Shown here: piece by piece, positions 1 through 6,917 of the stretch
How the letters are laid out: each line of letters begins with the position of its first letter
Position numbering within the stretch: the first letter of the stretch is position 1
Origin: Lachnospiraceae bacterium
Lineage (GTDB): Bacteria > Bacillota > Clostridia > Lachnospirales > Lachnospiraceae
Length of the DNA: 41,263 nucleotides
Assembly: GCA_017465845.1 (NCBI GenBank)
Contig: JAFTVH010000117.1
Coordinates: 1-41,263, forward strand
Reading direction: 5' to 3'
Notes under the pieces: generated by a model
What the model was told of the DNA's origin: nothing
Seen by the model: the letters and a program-made list of their open reading frames with translations, nothing else
Databases searched by the model: none
Made by a program: the position numbers and the translations under genes

Positions 1-261
1 GATACTTTGATGCCGGAAGTAAAGGAGCATGAGCCTTTTGGGGCGCTGGACGGTAAAGAGGACGGACTTTATTTTTATGATAAAATCATTAAAGAGTGCC
101 GCAGCTTCTTACAGCGTGGAGGTATGCTGTTTTTTGAAATCGGCTATGATCAGGCAGCTGACGTCAGCCGTATGATGGAGGAAGTCGGTTTTCAGGAGAT
201 AAATGTGGTGCAGGACTATGCAGGACTGGACCGTGTTGTATATGGTACTTATTTAGGTTAA
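1..261 (+). CDS. prmC: PrmC (HemK) release-factor glutamine methyltransferase, 3' end only
   Basis: This is the C-terminal part of an open frame that enters from before base 1, so the N-terminus and the catalytic NPPY motif are outside the window. The visible residues contain the family tail: a TLMPEV..HEP segment, an ALDGKEDGLYFY stretch, a GGMLFFEIGYDQ strand and a final DRVVYG strand. PrmC methylates the GGQ glutamine of peptide release factors using S-adenosylmethionine. The next gene, 12 nt downstream, is prfA, its own substrate, which is the usual pairing and strongly supports the call. The apparent TTG/ATG starts at 7-12 are internal codons, not real starts. Confidence 0.9.
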   Translation, partial: DTLMPEVKEHEPFGALDGKEDGLYFYDKIIKECRSFLQRGGMLFFEIGYDQAADVSRMMEEVGFQEINVVQDYAGLDRVVYGTYLG

Positions 262-273
262 TCGGAGGGAAAT

Positions 274-1350
274 ATGTTTGATAAGTTGGAGGATCTGCTG
301 ATCCGTTTTGAAGAAATTATGGGAGAACTGCATGAGCCTACAGTTACTGAGAATCAGGAAAGATTCCGTAAGTTGATGAAGGAACAGAGCGATCTGACTC
401 CCATTGTAGAAGCCTATACAGAATATAAGAAATGTAAGCAGGATATTGAGGATTCTCTTATGATGTTGGATGAGGAATCCGATGAAGAGATGCGCGATAT
501 GATTAAAGAGACGCTTTCCGACAGCAGGAAGCGTGTGGAAGAGTTGGAGCAGGAACTGAAGATTCTGCTTTTGCCCAAAGACCCCAATGATGATAAGAAC
601 GTTATCGTGGAAATCCGTGCCGGTGCAGGCGGAGACGAGGCGGCGCTGTTTGCAGCTGAGATTTTCCGTATGTATGTACATTATGCAGAATCGCAGCGCT
701 GGAGAGTGGAAACGATGAATGCGGATGAGATCGGCATCGGTGGTATGAAGGAAGTTCAGTTCATGATCACCGGTCAGGGCGCTTATTCCAAGATGAAGTA
801 TGAAAGCGGTGTGCATCGTGTACAGCGTGTGCCTGCTACCGAGAGCGGCGGCCGTATCCACACCTCTACCATCAGTGTGGCAGTAATGCCTGAGGTAGAT
901 GAGGATATCGACATTGTCATTGATGATAAAGATATCAGAATCGACGTAATGCGTGCTTCCGGAAACGGCGGACAGTGCGTCAACACTACTGACTCTGCAG
1001 TTCGTCTGACCCATTACCCCACCGGTATCGTGGTGTACAGCCAGACTGAGAAGTCTCAGATTCAGAATAAGGCAAAGGCTTTTGCCCTGTTGAAAGCTAA
1101 GCTGTATGATATCGAGCAGCAGCAGCGCCATGATGCGGAGGCAGAGCTTCGCCGCAGCCAGATCGGTACCGGCGACCGTTCTGAGAAGATCAGGACGTAT
1201 AACTTCCCGCAGGGTCGTGTTACCGATCATCGTATCGGACTGACTCTGTATAAACTGGATAAGATCATGAACGGGGATATTCAGGAAATTCTCGATGCCT
1301 GTATTGCAGCCGATCAGGCGGCGAAGTTGGCGAAGATGAATGAAAACTAG
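274..1350 (+). CDS. prfA: Peptide chain release factor 1
   Basis: 358 aa, the normal RF1 length. RF1 recognises UAA and UAG stop codons in the ribosomal A site and triggers peptidyl-tRNA hydrolysis. The stop-codon reading motif PAT lies in the [17 protein letters not shown] stretch, and this PxT motif separates RF1 from RF2 (SPF). The catalytic GGQ is seen in [17 protein letters not shown]; the family commonly has His after GGQ, here it is Cys. The start ATG follows a GGAGGG ribosome site. The gene is adjacent to prmC, whose product methylates this GGQ. A clear intrinsic terminator follows, so prmC-prfA probably forms the end of an operon. Confidence 0.97.
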   Translation: MFDKLEDLLIRFEEIMGELHEPTVTENQERFRKLMKEQSDLTPIVEAYTEYKKCKQDIEDSLMMLDEESDEEMRDMIKETLSDSRKRVEELEQELKILLLPKDPNDDKNVIVEIRAGAGGDEAALFAAEIFRMYVHYAESQRWRVETMNADEIGIGGMKEVQFMITGQGAYSKMKYESGVHRVQRVPATESGGRIHTSTISVAVMPEVDEDIDIVIDDKDIRIDVMRASGNGGQCVNTTDSAVRLTHYPTGIVVYSQTEKSQIQNKAKAFALLKAKLYDIEQQQRHDAEAELRRSQIGTGDRSEKIRTYNFPQGRVTDHRIGLTLYKLDKIMNGDIQEILDACIAADQAAKLAKMNEN

Positions 1351-1356
1351 GTAAAT

Positions 1357-1403
1357 AGTGCCTTACATTGACTTTGAGTGGTCGGTGTGGGGCACTTTTA
1401 TTA
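1357..1403 (+). terminator. Intrinsic terminator after prfA
   Basis: AGTGCCTTACA (1357-1367) pairs with TGTGGGGCACT (1386-1396) in an 11-bp stem including two G-U pairs. It is followed directly by TTTTATT. It lies just after the prfA stop codon and just before the padR promoter. Confidence 0.8.
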
Positions 1404-1410
1404 ATTTCTA

Positions 1411-1439
1411 TTGACATTTATATCGAAGTGCGATATAAT
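1411..1439 (+). promoter_or_regulatory. Sigma-A promoter of padR-DUF2812
   Basis: Consensus TTGACA (1411-1416) and TATAAT (1434-1439) are separated by 17 bp. The spacer and -10 are covered by a palindrome, so repressor binding here would block RNA polymerase. Confidence 0.85.
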
Positions 1440-1462
1440 GTTATATATCAAGGTACGATATA
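1419..1462. promoter_or_regulatory. Two tandem palindromic operators, probably for the PadR regulator
   Basis: Site 1 is TATATCG-AAGTG-CGATATA (1419-1437), overlapping the spacer and -10. Site 2 is the near-copy TATATCA-AGGTA-CGATATA (1444-1462). Their starts are 25 bp apart, so they lie on roughly the same kind of helix face and span the expected transcription start. The adjacent padR gene is the obvious candidate ligand, which suggests autorepression. The binding itself is inferred. Confidence 0.65.
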
Positions 1463-1542
1463 TCGAGCTGAAATATAAAGAGTAAATGAAATGCAGTAGC
1501 GGAGGCCGAAGGATTGCTACTGCAAACGGAAAGGAGCGAACC

Positions 1543-1869
1543 ATGGAAGAACGAATCAAGAGAATTTATATCCCGATGACAGAGACCGGTTTTTATATCC
1601 TGTACTGCCTGCAGGAAGAGATGCATGGATACAATATCGGACGAAAAGTATACGAGATGACAGATGGCGAGATATCCATCGGTGCCGGTACCATGTACGG
1701 AACACTTTCCAAGATGGAAAAGGATGGCCTGATTCATTTTGTGCGGGAAGAAGAGAAACGTAAGATTTATGGTATTACAGAACTTGGAAATGATATCCTG
1801 AAAGCAGAGCTTCGAAGGATTGAGCGGCTGTATCAGAACAGCAGAGGAGAAAAATATGTCAGAGAGTAA
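1543..1869 (+). CDS. PadR-family transcriptional regulator
   Basis: 108 aa from the ATG at 1543, chosen because GGAAAGGAGCG lies just upstream; an in-frame ATG at 1486 has no such site. The winged-helix PadR pattern is clear: a helix with YILYCLQEEMHGYNIGRKV, then GTMYGTLSKMEKDGLIHF, and a wing strand with RKIYGITELG. PadR proteins are small dimeric repressors, usually autoregulatory. A consensus promoter overlapped by two palindromes precedes the gene. The stop codon overlaps the next gene by 14 nt, so the two are translationally coupled. The effector is not predictable. Confidence 0.88.
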   Translation: MEERIKRIYIPMTETGFYILYCLQEEMHGYNIGRKVYEMTDGEISIGAGTMYGTLSKMEKDGLIHFVREEEKRKIYGITELGNDILKAELRRIERLYQNSRGEKYVRE

Positions 1870-2431
1870 TTTGAAAAGAGAAATTCATTATTTTTTACTT
1901 CATGAATATGAAAAAGAAGAAACGTACTTAAGAGAAATGCATCGTAACGGCTGGAAGCTAAAGAGCCTGACAATTCCATGCTTTTATACCTTTGAGAAAT
2001 GTGAGCCGGAGGATGTGGTATATCGCCTGGATTTCAAGCAGGTAAACAATGTGGCTGAGGAACAGGAATATCTTCAGCTGTATAGAGATTATGGCTGGGA
2101 ATATTTTCAGAAGATGAATGATTATCTGTATTTTAGGAAGAAGGCAAGTGAAGATAACAATCTTGAGATCTTCAGTGATAATGAGTCTCGTGTGGAAATG
2201 GTGGAGCGCATCATGAAGAAGAGGGTGTTTCCTATTACCTTGCTGTTGTTAGTGAGCACATTAATGATGCTTTCCTGCATCAGCCATTATGATATGTGGC
2301 ATGAGACAGCTTTTATTGTATTTTTCGTGATATGGCTCGTTTTCCTGATCTGGGATGTCTATGCAGTTGTTAAGAGCGCTGTTGGGCTGAACAGGTTGAA
2401 AGAAAAATACGGAAGTGCTGAGCGTAAGTAA
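1856..2431 (+). CDS. DUF2812-domain membrane protein
   Basis: 191 aa from the ATG at 1856, behind AGAGGAGA. The N-terminal part (E.YL.EMHRNGWKLKSLTIPCFYTFEKCEPEDVVYRLDF) matches my memory of DUF2812, a domain usually encoded beside PadR regulators. The C-terminal part has two hydrophobic helices (about residues 122-140 and 148-170), so the protein is probably anchored in the membrane with the DUF2812 domain in the cytoplasm. It overlaps the padR gene by 14 nt and should be controlled by the same promoter. The molecular function is not known; a membrane-stress or drug-response role is only suggested by the PadR context. Confidence 0.8.
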   Translation: MSESNLKREIHYFLLHEYEKEETYLREMHRNGWKLKSLTIPCFYTFEKCEPEDVVYRLDFKQVNNVAEEQEYLQLYRDYGWEYFQKMNDYLYFRKKASEDNNLEIFSDNESRVEMVERIMKKRVFPITLLLLVSTLMMLSCISHYDMWHETAFIVFFVIWLVFLIWDVYAVVKSAVGLNRLKEKYGSAERK

Positions 2432-2492
2432 TATTGCGGAAGAGAAGATAGTATTGTATAATCAAAGCAGATAAAATAGCACGGGTGATGAT

Positions 2493-3365
2493 ATGATACA
2501 GAAGGAAATAATGCAGAAGGAAATAACACACAAGCAACTGATAAGGGAAAATATGAAACGCATTTTTGAGCAATGTCCCGGGAACAGAATTTCAGAGAAA
2601 GATGCAATCTGTCCTGAAGTAATAGGAGTTGATCTGTTCGAGGCACCGCTGGTAGGATTCGGTTCGGCGTATGATAGCTTGTTTGAACAGTATAAGGATG
2701 AAAAGGTTATAGGACCATGGTTCATGACACCGATGAAATGGATGCCGGATGCTAAAACAGTGATTTCATTATTCTTCCCATTTACAGAAGTGGTAAAGAA
2801 AAGCAACAGGAATTGTGTGGACGGTCCATCTCCGGCCTGGCTCCACGGACGAGTGGAAGGACAGAATTATCTGGCTACATATATCCGCCGATTGCAGGAA
2901 TGGTTTTCGGTGCAGGGAGTGAAAAGCTGTGTACCGATTCTGGATACACGATACCAAAAAGTGGTTGCCGGAAATAATATGACAGAATATTTCTGCGTAA
3001 GCGAGACTACTTTCGGATGTAACTGGTCTGAGCGCCATGCGGCCTATGTATGCGGCTTGGGGACATTTGGGCTGTCCAAAGGGCTGATTACCGAGAAGGG
3101 GATGGCAGGGCGGTTTGTATCAATCATTATTGATACGGAAATAGAAGCTGATGCAAGACAATATTCCGGAATCTATGATTATTGTAGCCAGTGTGGTGCC
3201 TGTGTAAGGCGATGTCCTGCCGGTGCAATCTCCGCGCAGGGAAAGAATCATAACATCTGCAATGAATGGCTGAAGAAGATGGGCGAGCTGCATGCTCCCA
3301 GATATGGATGCGGTTTGTGCCAGACCAGGGTACCCTGTGAAAGCAGGATACCGGGTCGAAAGTAG
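2493..3365 (+). CDS. 4Fe-4S protein related to the epoxyqueuosine reductase C-terminal region
   Basis: 290 aa. The C-terminal half has a ferredoxin-type motif CSQCGACVRRCPAGAI (about residues 231-246), followed by further cysteines in YGCGLCQTRVPCE, enough for two iron-sulfur clusters. The N-terminal half has the WFMTPMKWMPDAKTVISLFFPF type segment seen in QueG-like proteins, but the protein is shorter than bona fide QueG (roughly 350-390 aa). I would not assign queuosine synthesis: this shorter group is common in Clostridia and its substrate is not established. The start at 2493 has only a weak ribosome site; later in-frame ATGs are possible. There is no operon partner in close range. Confidence 0.7.
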   Translation: MIQKEIMQKEITHKQLIRENMKRIFEQCPGNRISEKDAICPEVIGVDLFEAPLVGFGSAYDSLFEQYKDEKVIGPWFMTPMKWMPDAKTVISLFFPFTEVVKKSNRNCVDGPSPAWLHGRVEGQNYLATYIRRLQEWFSVQGVKSCVPILDTRYQKVVAGNNMTEYFCVSETTFGCNWSERHAAYVCGLGTFGLSKGLITEKGMAGRFVSIIIDTEIEADARQYSGIYDYCSQCGACVRRCPAGAISAQGKNHNICNEWLKKMGELHAPRYGCGLCQTRVPCESRIPGRK

Positions 3366-3394
3366 TGAGTTCCTTATATTTAAGAATTTTTGAG

Positions 3395-3423
3395 TTGCGT
3401 ATATATTCTAAAATGGGTATAAT
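3395..3423 (+). promoter_or_regulatory. Promoter of the TPR lipoprotein gene
   Basis: TTGCGT (3395-3400) and a perfect TATAAT (3418-3423) are separated by 17 bp. The hexamers lie about 100 bp before the chosen start codon. Confidence 0.65.
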
Positions 3424-3520
3424 GAAAAGTGTCACAGAAAGTCAATATGAGTGGTGATTTTGCTTATATAGAGCACTTTCAAAATGAGAAACGATGTATG
3501 TAAAGGAACAGGGAACTTTT

Positions 3521-4561
3521 ATGTCGAAGAAATGTATTCTGCCATTTATGGCTGCGGCTATCATGATAACACTGAGCGCATGTGGCGCTTCCAATGATAA
3601 TATCACCGCCGGAATGTCTGCAATTAAGTCGCTTGATTATCAGTCTGCGCTGGAAAACTTTGAGACAGCTAAAAAAAGCGGAGAAAATGAGCGTCTGATT
3701 TATCGCGGAATGGGAATCGCATATATGGGGATGACAGATTATGCCCAGGCGTCTGCCTGCTTTGAAGAAGCACTGCGCTTGAGCAAAGGCCTTGTAGAAG
3801 CGATGGACTACGATCTCAATTATTACCTTGCATCCGCATACACCAAGGAAAATCGCCTCAGTGAAGCAGAGGCTACTTATGATGCCATACTTACCATGAA
3901 GCCGGAGGAGACGGATGCTTTCTTCCTGCGTGGAAATGTCCGGCTTGGATTGGGAAAGACAGAAGAAGCAAAGGCTGATTTTGACAAAGTAGCGGCAATG
4001 GAGCCGCAGAATTACGACAGGCTGATACAGATATTTGAGGTACTGAATTATTACGGTCAGGCAGAAGAGGGAAAGAAATATCTTCAAGATGCCCTGGAAC
4101 AGGAAAACAGTAAGATGACTGCTTATGATAAGGGCAGGATGTACTATTATCTGGAAGAATATCAGCAGGCCTATGTTGCTTTGGAGGAGGCCAGAGATGG
4201 AGGAAGTGCAGAGGCTTATCTGTATCTTGGACGTGCCTATGAAGCTACGGGTGACTACAACTATGCTTCCAGCGTATACAATTCCTATCTTGCCAAAGAC
4301 ACTTCGAATGCAGAAATCTATAATCAGTTGGGATTGTGTGAGATTGCTAAGGGAGACTATGAAAAAGCCCTGTCTGCATTTCAGGCAGGCATGAATGCTG
4401 CGAACAACAACATTCAACAGACTTTAGCTTATAATGAAATTGTTGCCTATGAATATCTTGGAGATTTCCAGAAAGCGAACGTTCTGATGGAGACCTACCT
4501 GCAGAATTACCCGGATGACACCAAAGCACAAAGAGAACATGATTTCTTAAGTACGAGGTGA
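3521..4561 (+). CDS. Tetratricopeptide-repeat lipoprotein
   Basis: 346 aa from the ATG at 3521, chosen because it gives a clean lipoprotein signal peptide: Lys-rich start, hydrophobic core and the lipobox LSAC with Cys21 as the lipidated residue. GGGA lies 6 nt upstream. The upstream in-frame ATG at 3494 would add nine residues before the signal. The mature part is a series of TPR units with the usual A/G/Y/A pattern, such as IYRGMGIAYMGMTDYAQASACFEEAL, AFFLRGNVRLGLGKTEEAKADFDKV and IYNQLGLCEIAKGDYEKALSAFQAG. It should sit on the outside of the membrane as a protein-binding scaffold. The partner is unknown. Its 3' end overlaps a convergent regulator gene by 15 bp. Confidence 0.85.
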   Translation: MSKKCILPFMAAAIMITLSACGASNDNITAGMSAIKSLDYQSALENFETAKKSGENERLIYRGMGIAYMGMTDYAQASACFEEALRLSKGLVEAMDYDLNYYLASAYTKENRLSEAEATYDAILTMKPEETDAFFLRGNVRLGLGKTEEAKADFDKVAAMEPQNYDRLIQIFEVLNYYGQAEEGKKYLQDALEQENSKMTAYDKGRMYYYLEEYQQAYVALEEARDGGSAEAYLYLGRAYEATGDYNYASSVYNSYLAKDTSNAEIYNQLGLCEIAKGDYEKALSAFQAGMNAANNNIQQTLAYNEIVAYEYLGDFQKANVLMETYLQNYPDDTKAQREHDFLSTR

Positions 4562-4936
4562 TTTTTTCTTCATGATTTTCACATACTCTGTGTATTGTCT
4601 CACCTCGTCCTGCTGCTGCGGTTCGAGTGAGACAATCATATTGACCAGTTTCGCTACAGAATACCCCGGACAAATTTCCTTGTTGAACTTATTCAGATTA
4701 GAACGCAGATCTGTTCTGCACATCAGATAATCAATGGATACATCAAAGAAATCAGCCAATCTGACTAAAGTATCGGCATCCGGAAAATGTGTATTTTTCT
4801 CATAATTGCACACAGTGCCTGTGGACACCTTGAGAACAGCGGCTAATTCTTTCTGATATAGCCCCTTCTCATCACGAAGTTCTCTCATTCTGCTTCCGAA
4901 ATCCGTCCCGTGCTTCTTTACATTCCCGTTAACCAT
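4547..4936 (-). CDS. Cro/CI-type helix-turn-helix regulator
   Basis: 129 aa from the start codon at 4936-4934, preferred because AGAGGA lies 8 nt upstream on this strand; the open frame continues to 5020 without such a site. The HTH_3 domain is clear: RMRELRDEKGLYQKELAAVLKVSTGTVCNYEKNTHFPDADTLVRLADFFDVSIDYLM. The C-terminal tail is a short helical extension (about 55 residues) that may mediate dimerisation. The gene converges on the lipoprotein gene and overlaps its stop codon. Regulatory targets are unknown. Confidence 0.85.
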   Translation of the reverse strand: MVNGNVKKHGTDFGSRMRELRDEKGLYQKELAAVLKVSTGTVCNYEKNTHFPDADTLVRLADFFDVSIDYLMCRTDLRSNLNKFNKEICPGYSVAKLVNMIVSLEPQQQDEVRQYTEYVKIMKKKSPRT

Positions 4937-5218
4937 CTTTACATTCCTCTGAAGTTCCGTTATATGATCATACACATTGCACTTATGTATATTTCCATAA
5001 TTTACTGTTCCTAAACCCAATCATACACAAATTCTACAAAATGAAAATTGCAATTCAGATATCAAATAAAAGACACAAAAATAAATTATGTAAATTTATG
5101 AAAGCTAAAATATAATGACCGATACTTATGCTTTTAGATAATCATGTTACTGTTTACAACTTAGCTGCTCACAGCAACATAATCATTCCAAAAGCAGCAG
5201 TCGAATGGAAACTCACAG

Positions 5219-5248
5219 TTGACCAAGCCCCGTATCATGGTTTATAAT
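5219..5248 (+). promoter_or_regulatory. Promoter of pyrF, in the 339-bp gap 4937-5275
   Basis: TTGACC (5219-5224) and TATAAT (5243-5248) are separated by 18 bp, with the pyrF ribosome site AGGAGA right behind. Upstream in the gap, GCTGCT (5164-5169) and a later AGCAGC could form a weak hairpin. I see no RNA gene or riboswitch pattern there, and no PyrR-type attenuator. Confidence 0.65.
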
Positions 5249-5275
5249 AAATAAAAAACGTTAGGAGATACTGCA

Positions 5276-6205
5276 ATGATAAATAAGCTGATCAGCAAGA
5301 TAAAAGAAACGAATGCACCTATCGTAGTAGGTCTTGATCCCATGATGAAATTCATCCCTTCCCAGATCAAGGAAGCTGCATTTAAGGAGTTTGGAGAGAC
5401 TCTGGAAGGTGCAGCAGAAGCTATCTGGCAGTACAACAAGGGCCTGGTAGACGCTATTTATGATTTGGTTCCTGCCGTAAAGCCTCAGATTGCCATGTAT
5501 GAGCAGTTCGGTATTCCCGGAATGATTGCATTTAAGAAAACAGTAGATTATTGTAAGGAGAAAGACCTGGTAGTCATCGGTGACATCAAGCGTGGTGATA
5601 TCGGATCTACTTCTGAAGCTTACGCTGTAGGCCACCTCGGCAAAGTACAGGTGGGAAGCAAATCCTATTACGGATTTGATGAAGACTTCGCAACCGTGAA
5701 TCCTTACCTGGGCTCAGATGGTGTGAATCCTTTCATTAAAGTATGTAAGGAAGAGAAGAAAGGTCTCTTCATTCTGGTGAAGACTTCTAATCCCAGCAGC
5801 GGAGAATTCCAGGATCGTCTGATTGACGGAAGACCTCTCTACGAAATTGTTGGTGAGAAAGTTGCTCAGTGGGGAGCAGACTGCATGGGCGATGAGTACA
5901 GTTACATCGGTGCAGTCGTAGGTGCTACTTATCCGGAAATGGGTAAGGTGCTTCGTAAAGTAATGCCCAAGTCTTACATCCTGGTACCCGGTTACGGTGC
6001 ACAGGGCGGTAAGGGAGCTGATCTGGTGCATTTCTTCAACGAAGACGGACTGGGTGCAATTGTTAACTCCTCCAGAGGTATCATTGCAGCATATCAACAG
6101 GAGAAATACGCGCAGTTGGGTGAAGCAGCCTATGCAGATGCCGCTCGTGCAGCTGTGCTGGATATGAGAGAAGATATTGCTCAGGCGCTGAGTTCCAGAG
6201 CATAA
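5276..6205 (+). CDS. pyrF: Orotidine 5'-phosphate decarboxylase
   Basis: 309 aa, matching the longer type-2 OMP decarboxylase group rather than the short E. coli type. It converts OMP to UMP, the last step of de novo pyrimidine synthesis, in the cytoplasm. The N-terminal VGLDPMMKF holds the first substrate-binding aspartate; the catalytic Lys/Asp motif is seen in VVIGDIKRGDIGSTSEAY. LVKTSNPSSGEFQD and LVPGYGAQGGKGAD form the phosphate-binding side of the barrel. The ATG follows TTAGGAGATACTGCA. A pyrE-like start follows 18 nt downstream with its own ribosome site, as expected for a pyr operon, but that gene is broken. Confidence 0.96.
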   Translation: MINKLISKIKETNAPIVVGLDPMMKFIPSQIKEAAFKEFGETLEGAAEAIWQYNKGLVDAIYDLVPAVKPQIAMYEQFGIPGMIAFKKTVDYCKEKDLVVIGDIKRGDIGSTSEAYAVGHLGKVQVGSKSYYGFDEDFATVNPYLGSDGVNPFIKVCKEEKKGLFILVKTSNPSSGEFQDRLIDGRPLYEIVGEKVAQWGADCMGDEYSYIGAVVGATYPEMGKVLRKVMPKSYILVPGYGAQGGKGADLVHFFNEDGLGAIVNSSRGIIAAYQQEKYAQLGEAAYADAARAAVLDMREDIAQALSSRA

Positions 6206-6223
6206 GAAAAAGGAGAAGATAAA

Positions 6224-6337
6224 ATGGAAAGCTACAAGCAGGAATTTATTGATTTCTTGCTTGACTGTTTTCTGAGACCTCAAGAAAAGCCAGAATTCCT
6301 TGATTTTACGGCATTTTCCGATGTTGAGCATTTTTGA
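6224..6337 (+). pseudogene. pyrE: pyrE (orotate phosphoribosyltransferase) start, interrupted after about 15 codons
   Basis: The ATG at 6224 has an AAGGAG ribosome site 8 nt upstream and follows pyrF by 18 nt. The first residues (MESYKQEFIDFLLDC) fit the N-terminus of clostridial PyrE proteins as I remember them (M.xYKxxFIDFML.). After that the frame continues for 22 residues that do not resemble PyrE (the expected FGxFxLKSGRxSPFF segment is absent) and stops at 6337. Everything downstream is accessory DNA. I infer that a mobile element inserted near codon 15, around 6265-6270, and that the rest of pyrE lies beyond the right end of the window. The alternative is an old deletion. The N-terminal match is short, so confidence is moderate. 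Confidence 0.6.
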
Positions 6338-6359
6338 AAAGTTACCGTAATTTATCGCA

Positions 6360-6404
6360 AAATGGTGTAGTTTGACGTAAAAATGGTGTAGTAAATGGTG
6401 TAGT
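6360..6404. repeat. Three exact copies of a 12-bp direct repeat near the left junction
   Basis: AAATGGTGTAGT occurs at 6360-6371, 6381-6392 and 6393-6404; the last two abut. They lie about 100 bp inside the presumed left junction. Short direct repeats in such a place are typical of arm-type binding sites for a tyrosine recombinase, but that function is an inference because the integrase is not in the window. Confidence 0.7.
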
Positions 6405-6481
6405 AGAAATGGCCGAGGAATTTCAAATACATAGTCTTTAAGAATGTTTAAAATGTAAGAGAATACATTTATTTTAGTTTT

Positions 6482-6567
6482 AAAAGACCAAGTTCACGTG
6501 ATATGTACCCTCCCTTACTGGTTGGTCCAGTAAAGAAGGTATATGTCAATATGCACTTGGTCTTTTT
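6482..6567. repeat. Long imperfect hairpin in the 580-bp gap 6338-6917
   Basis: AAAAGACCAAGT (6482-6493) is the reverse complement of the sequence beginning ACTTGGTCTTTT at 6555. Inside are a second matching pair (ATATGTACC with GGTATATG, with wobble pairs) and an inner TTACTGG/CCAGTAA hairpin. The whole 86-bp segment can therefore fold on itself. The 3' arm ends in TTTTT, so it can act as a terminator on the plus strand. The rest of the gap (6568-6917) is AT-rich with no gene I can support; a ribosome site for the next gene is at its end. Confidence 0.65.
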
Positions 6568-6917
6568 ATAAAACGGCAAGTTATAATTTTTTGAAAAAAT
6601 CCTTGTTTTCAGCGGTTTAACTTGGTTTTATGAGAAATTTTATCCCAGATTTACCCCATAATCAAACAACAATCCATAAACAAAGATATGAGACGATTTG
6701 AAAGGATTTTTTAGACGAAAAGTTATATCGTTGGGGTACAATTAAAACAAATGAATAGTAAATTTTTACAAGGGTAAATATAGTAACCTAAGTTAAAATT
6801 TAAACGGCAATCACATAGAGATATTAATGAGTTTTTTGAATTGTTGCAGATTCCCGGAGTGGCGGAAATTCAGGAGATACATACACAATAAATAAAACGT
6901 TACAGGAGGAATAGGGT

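Noticed and set aside
253-1230. Long minus-strand open frame opposite prfA (325 aa)
   Set aside because: It is antisense to a certain gene, has no family resemblance and no ribosome site; codon bias of prfA explains the missing stops.
6200-6420. tRNA gene as the integration target
   Set aside because: No tRNA cloverleaf or CCA-end pattern can be seen at the left junction; the target appears to be pyrE.
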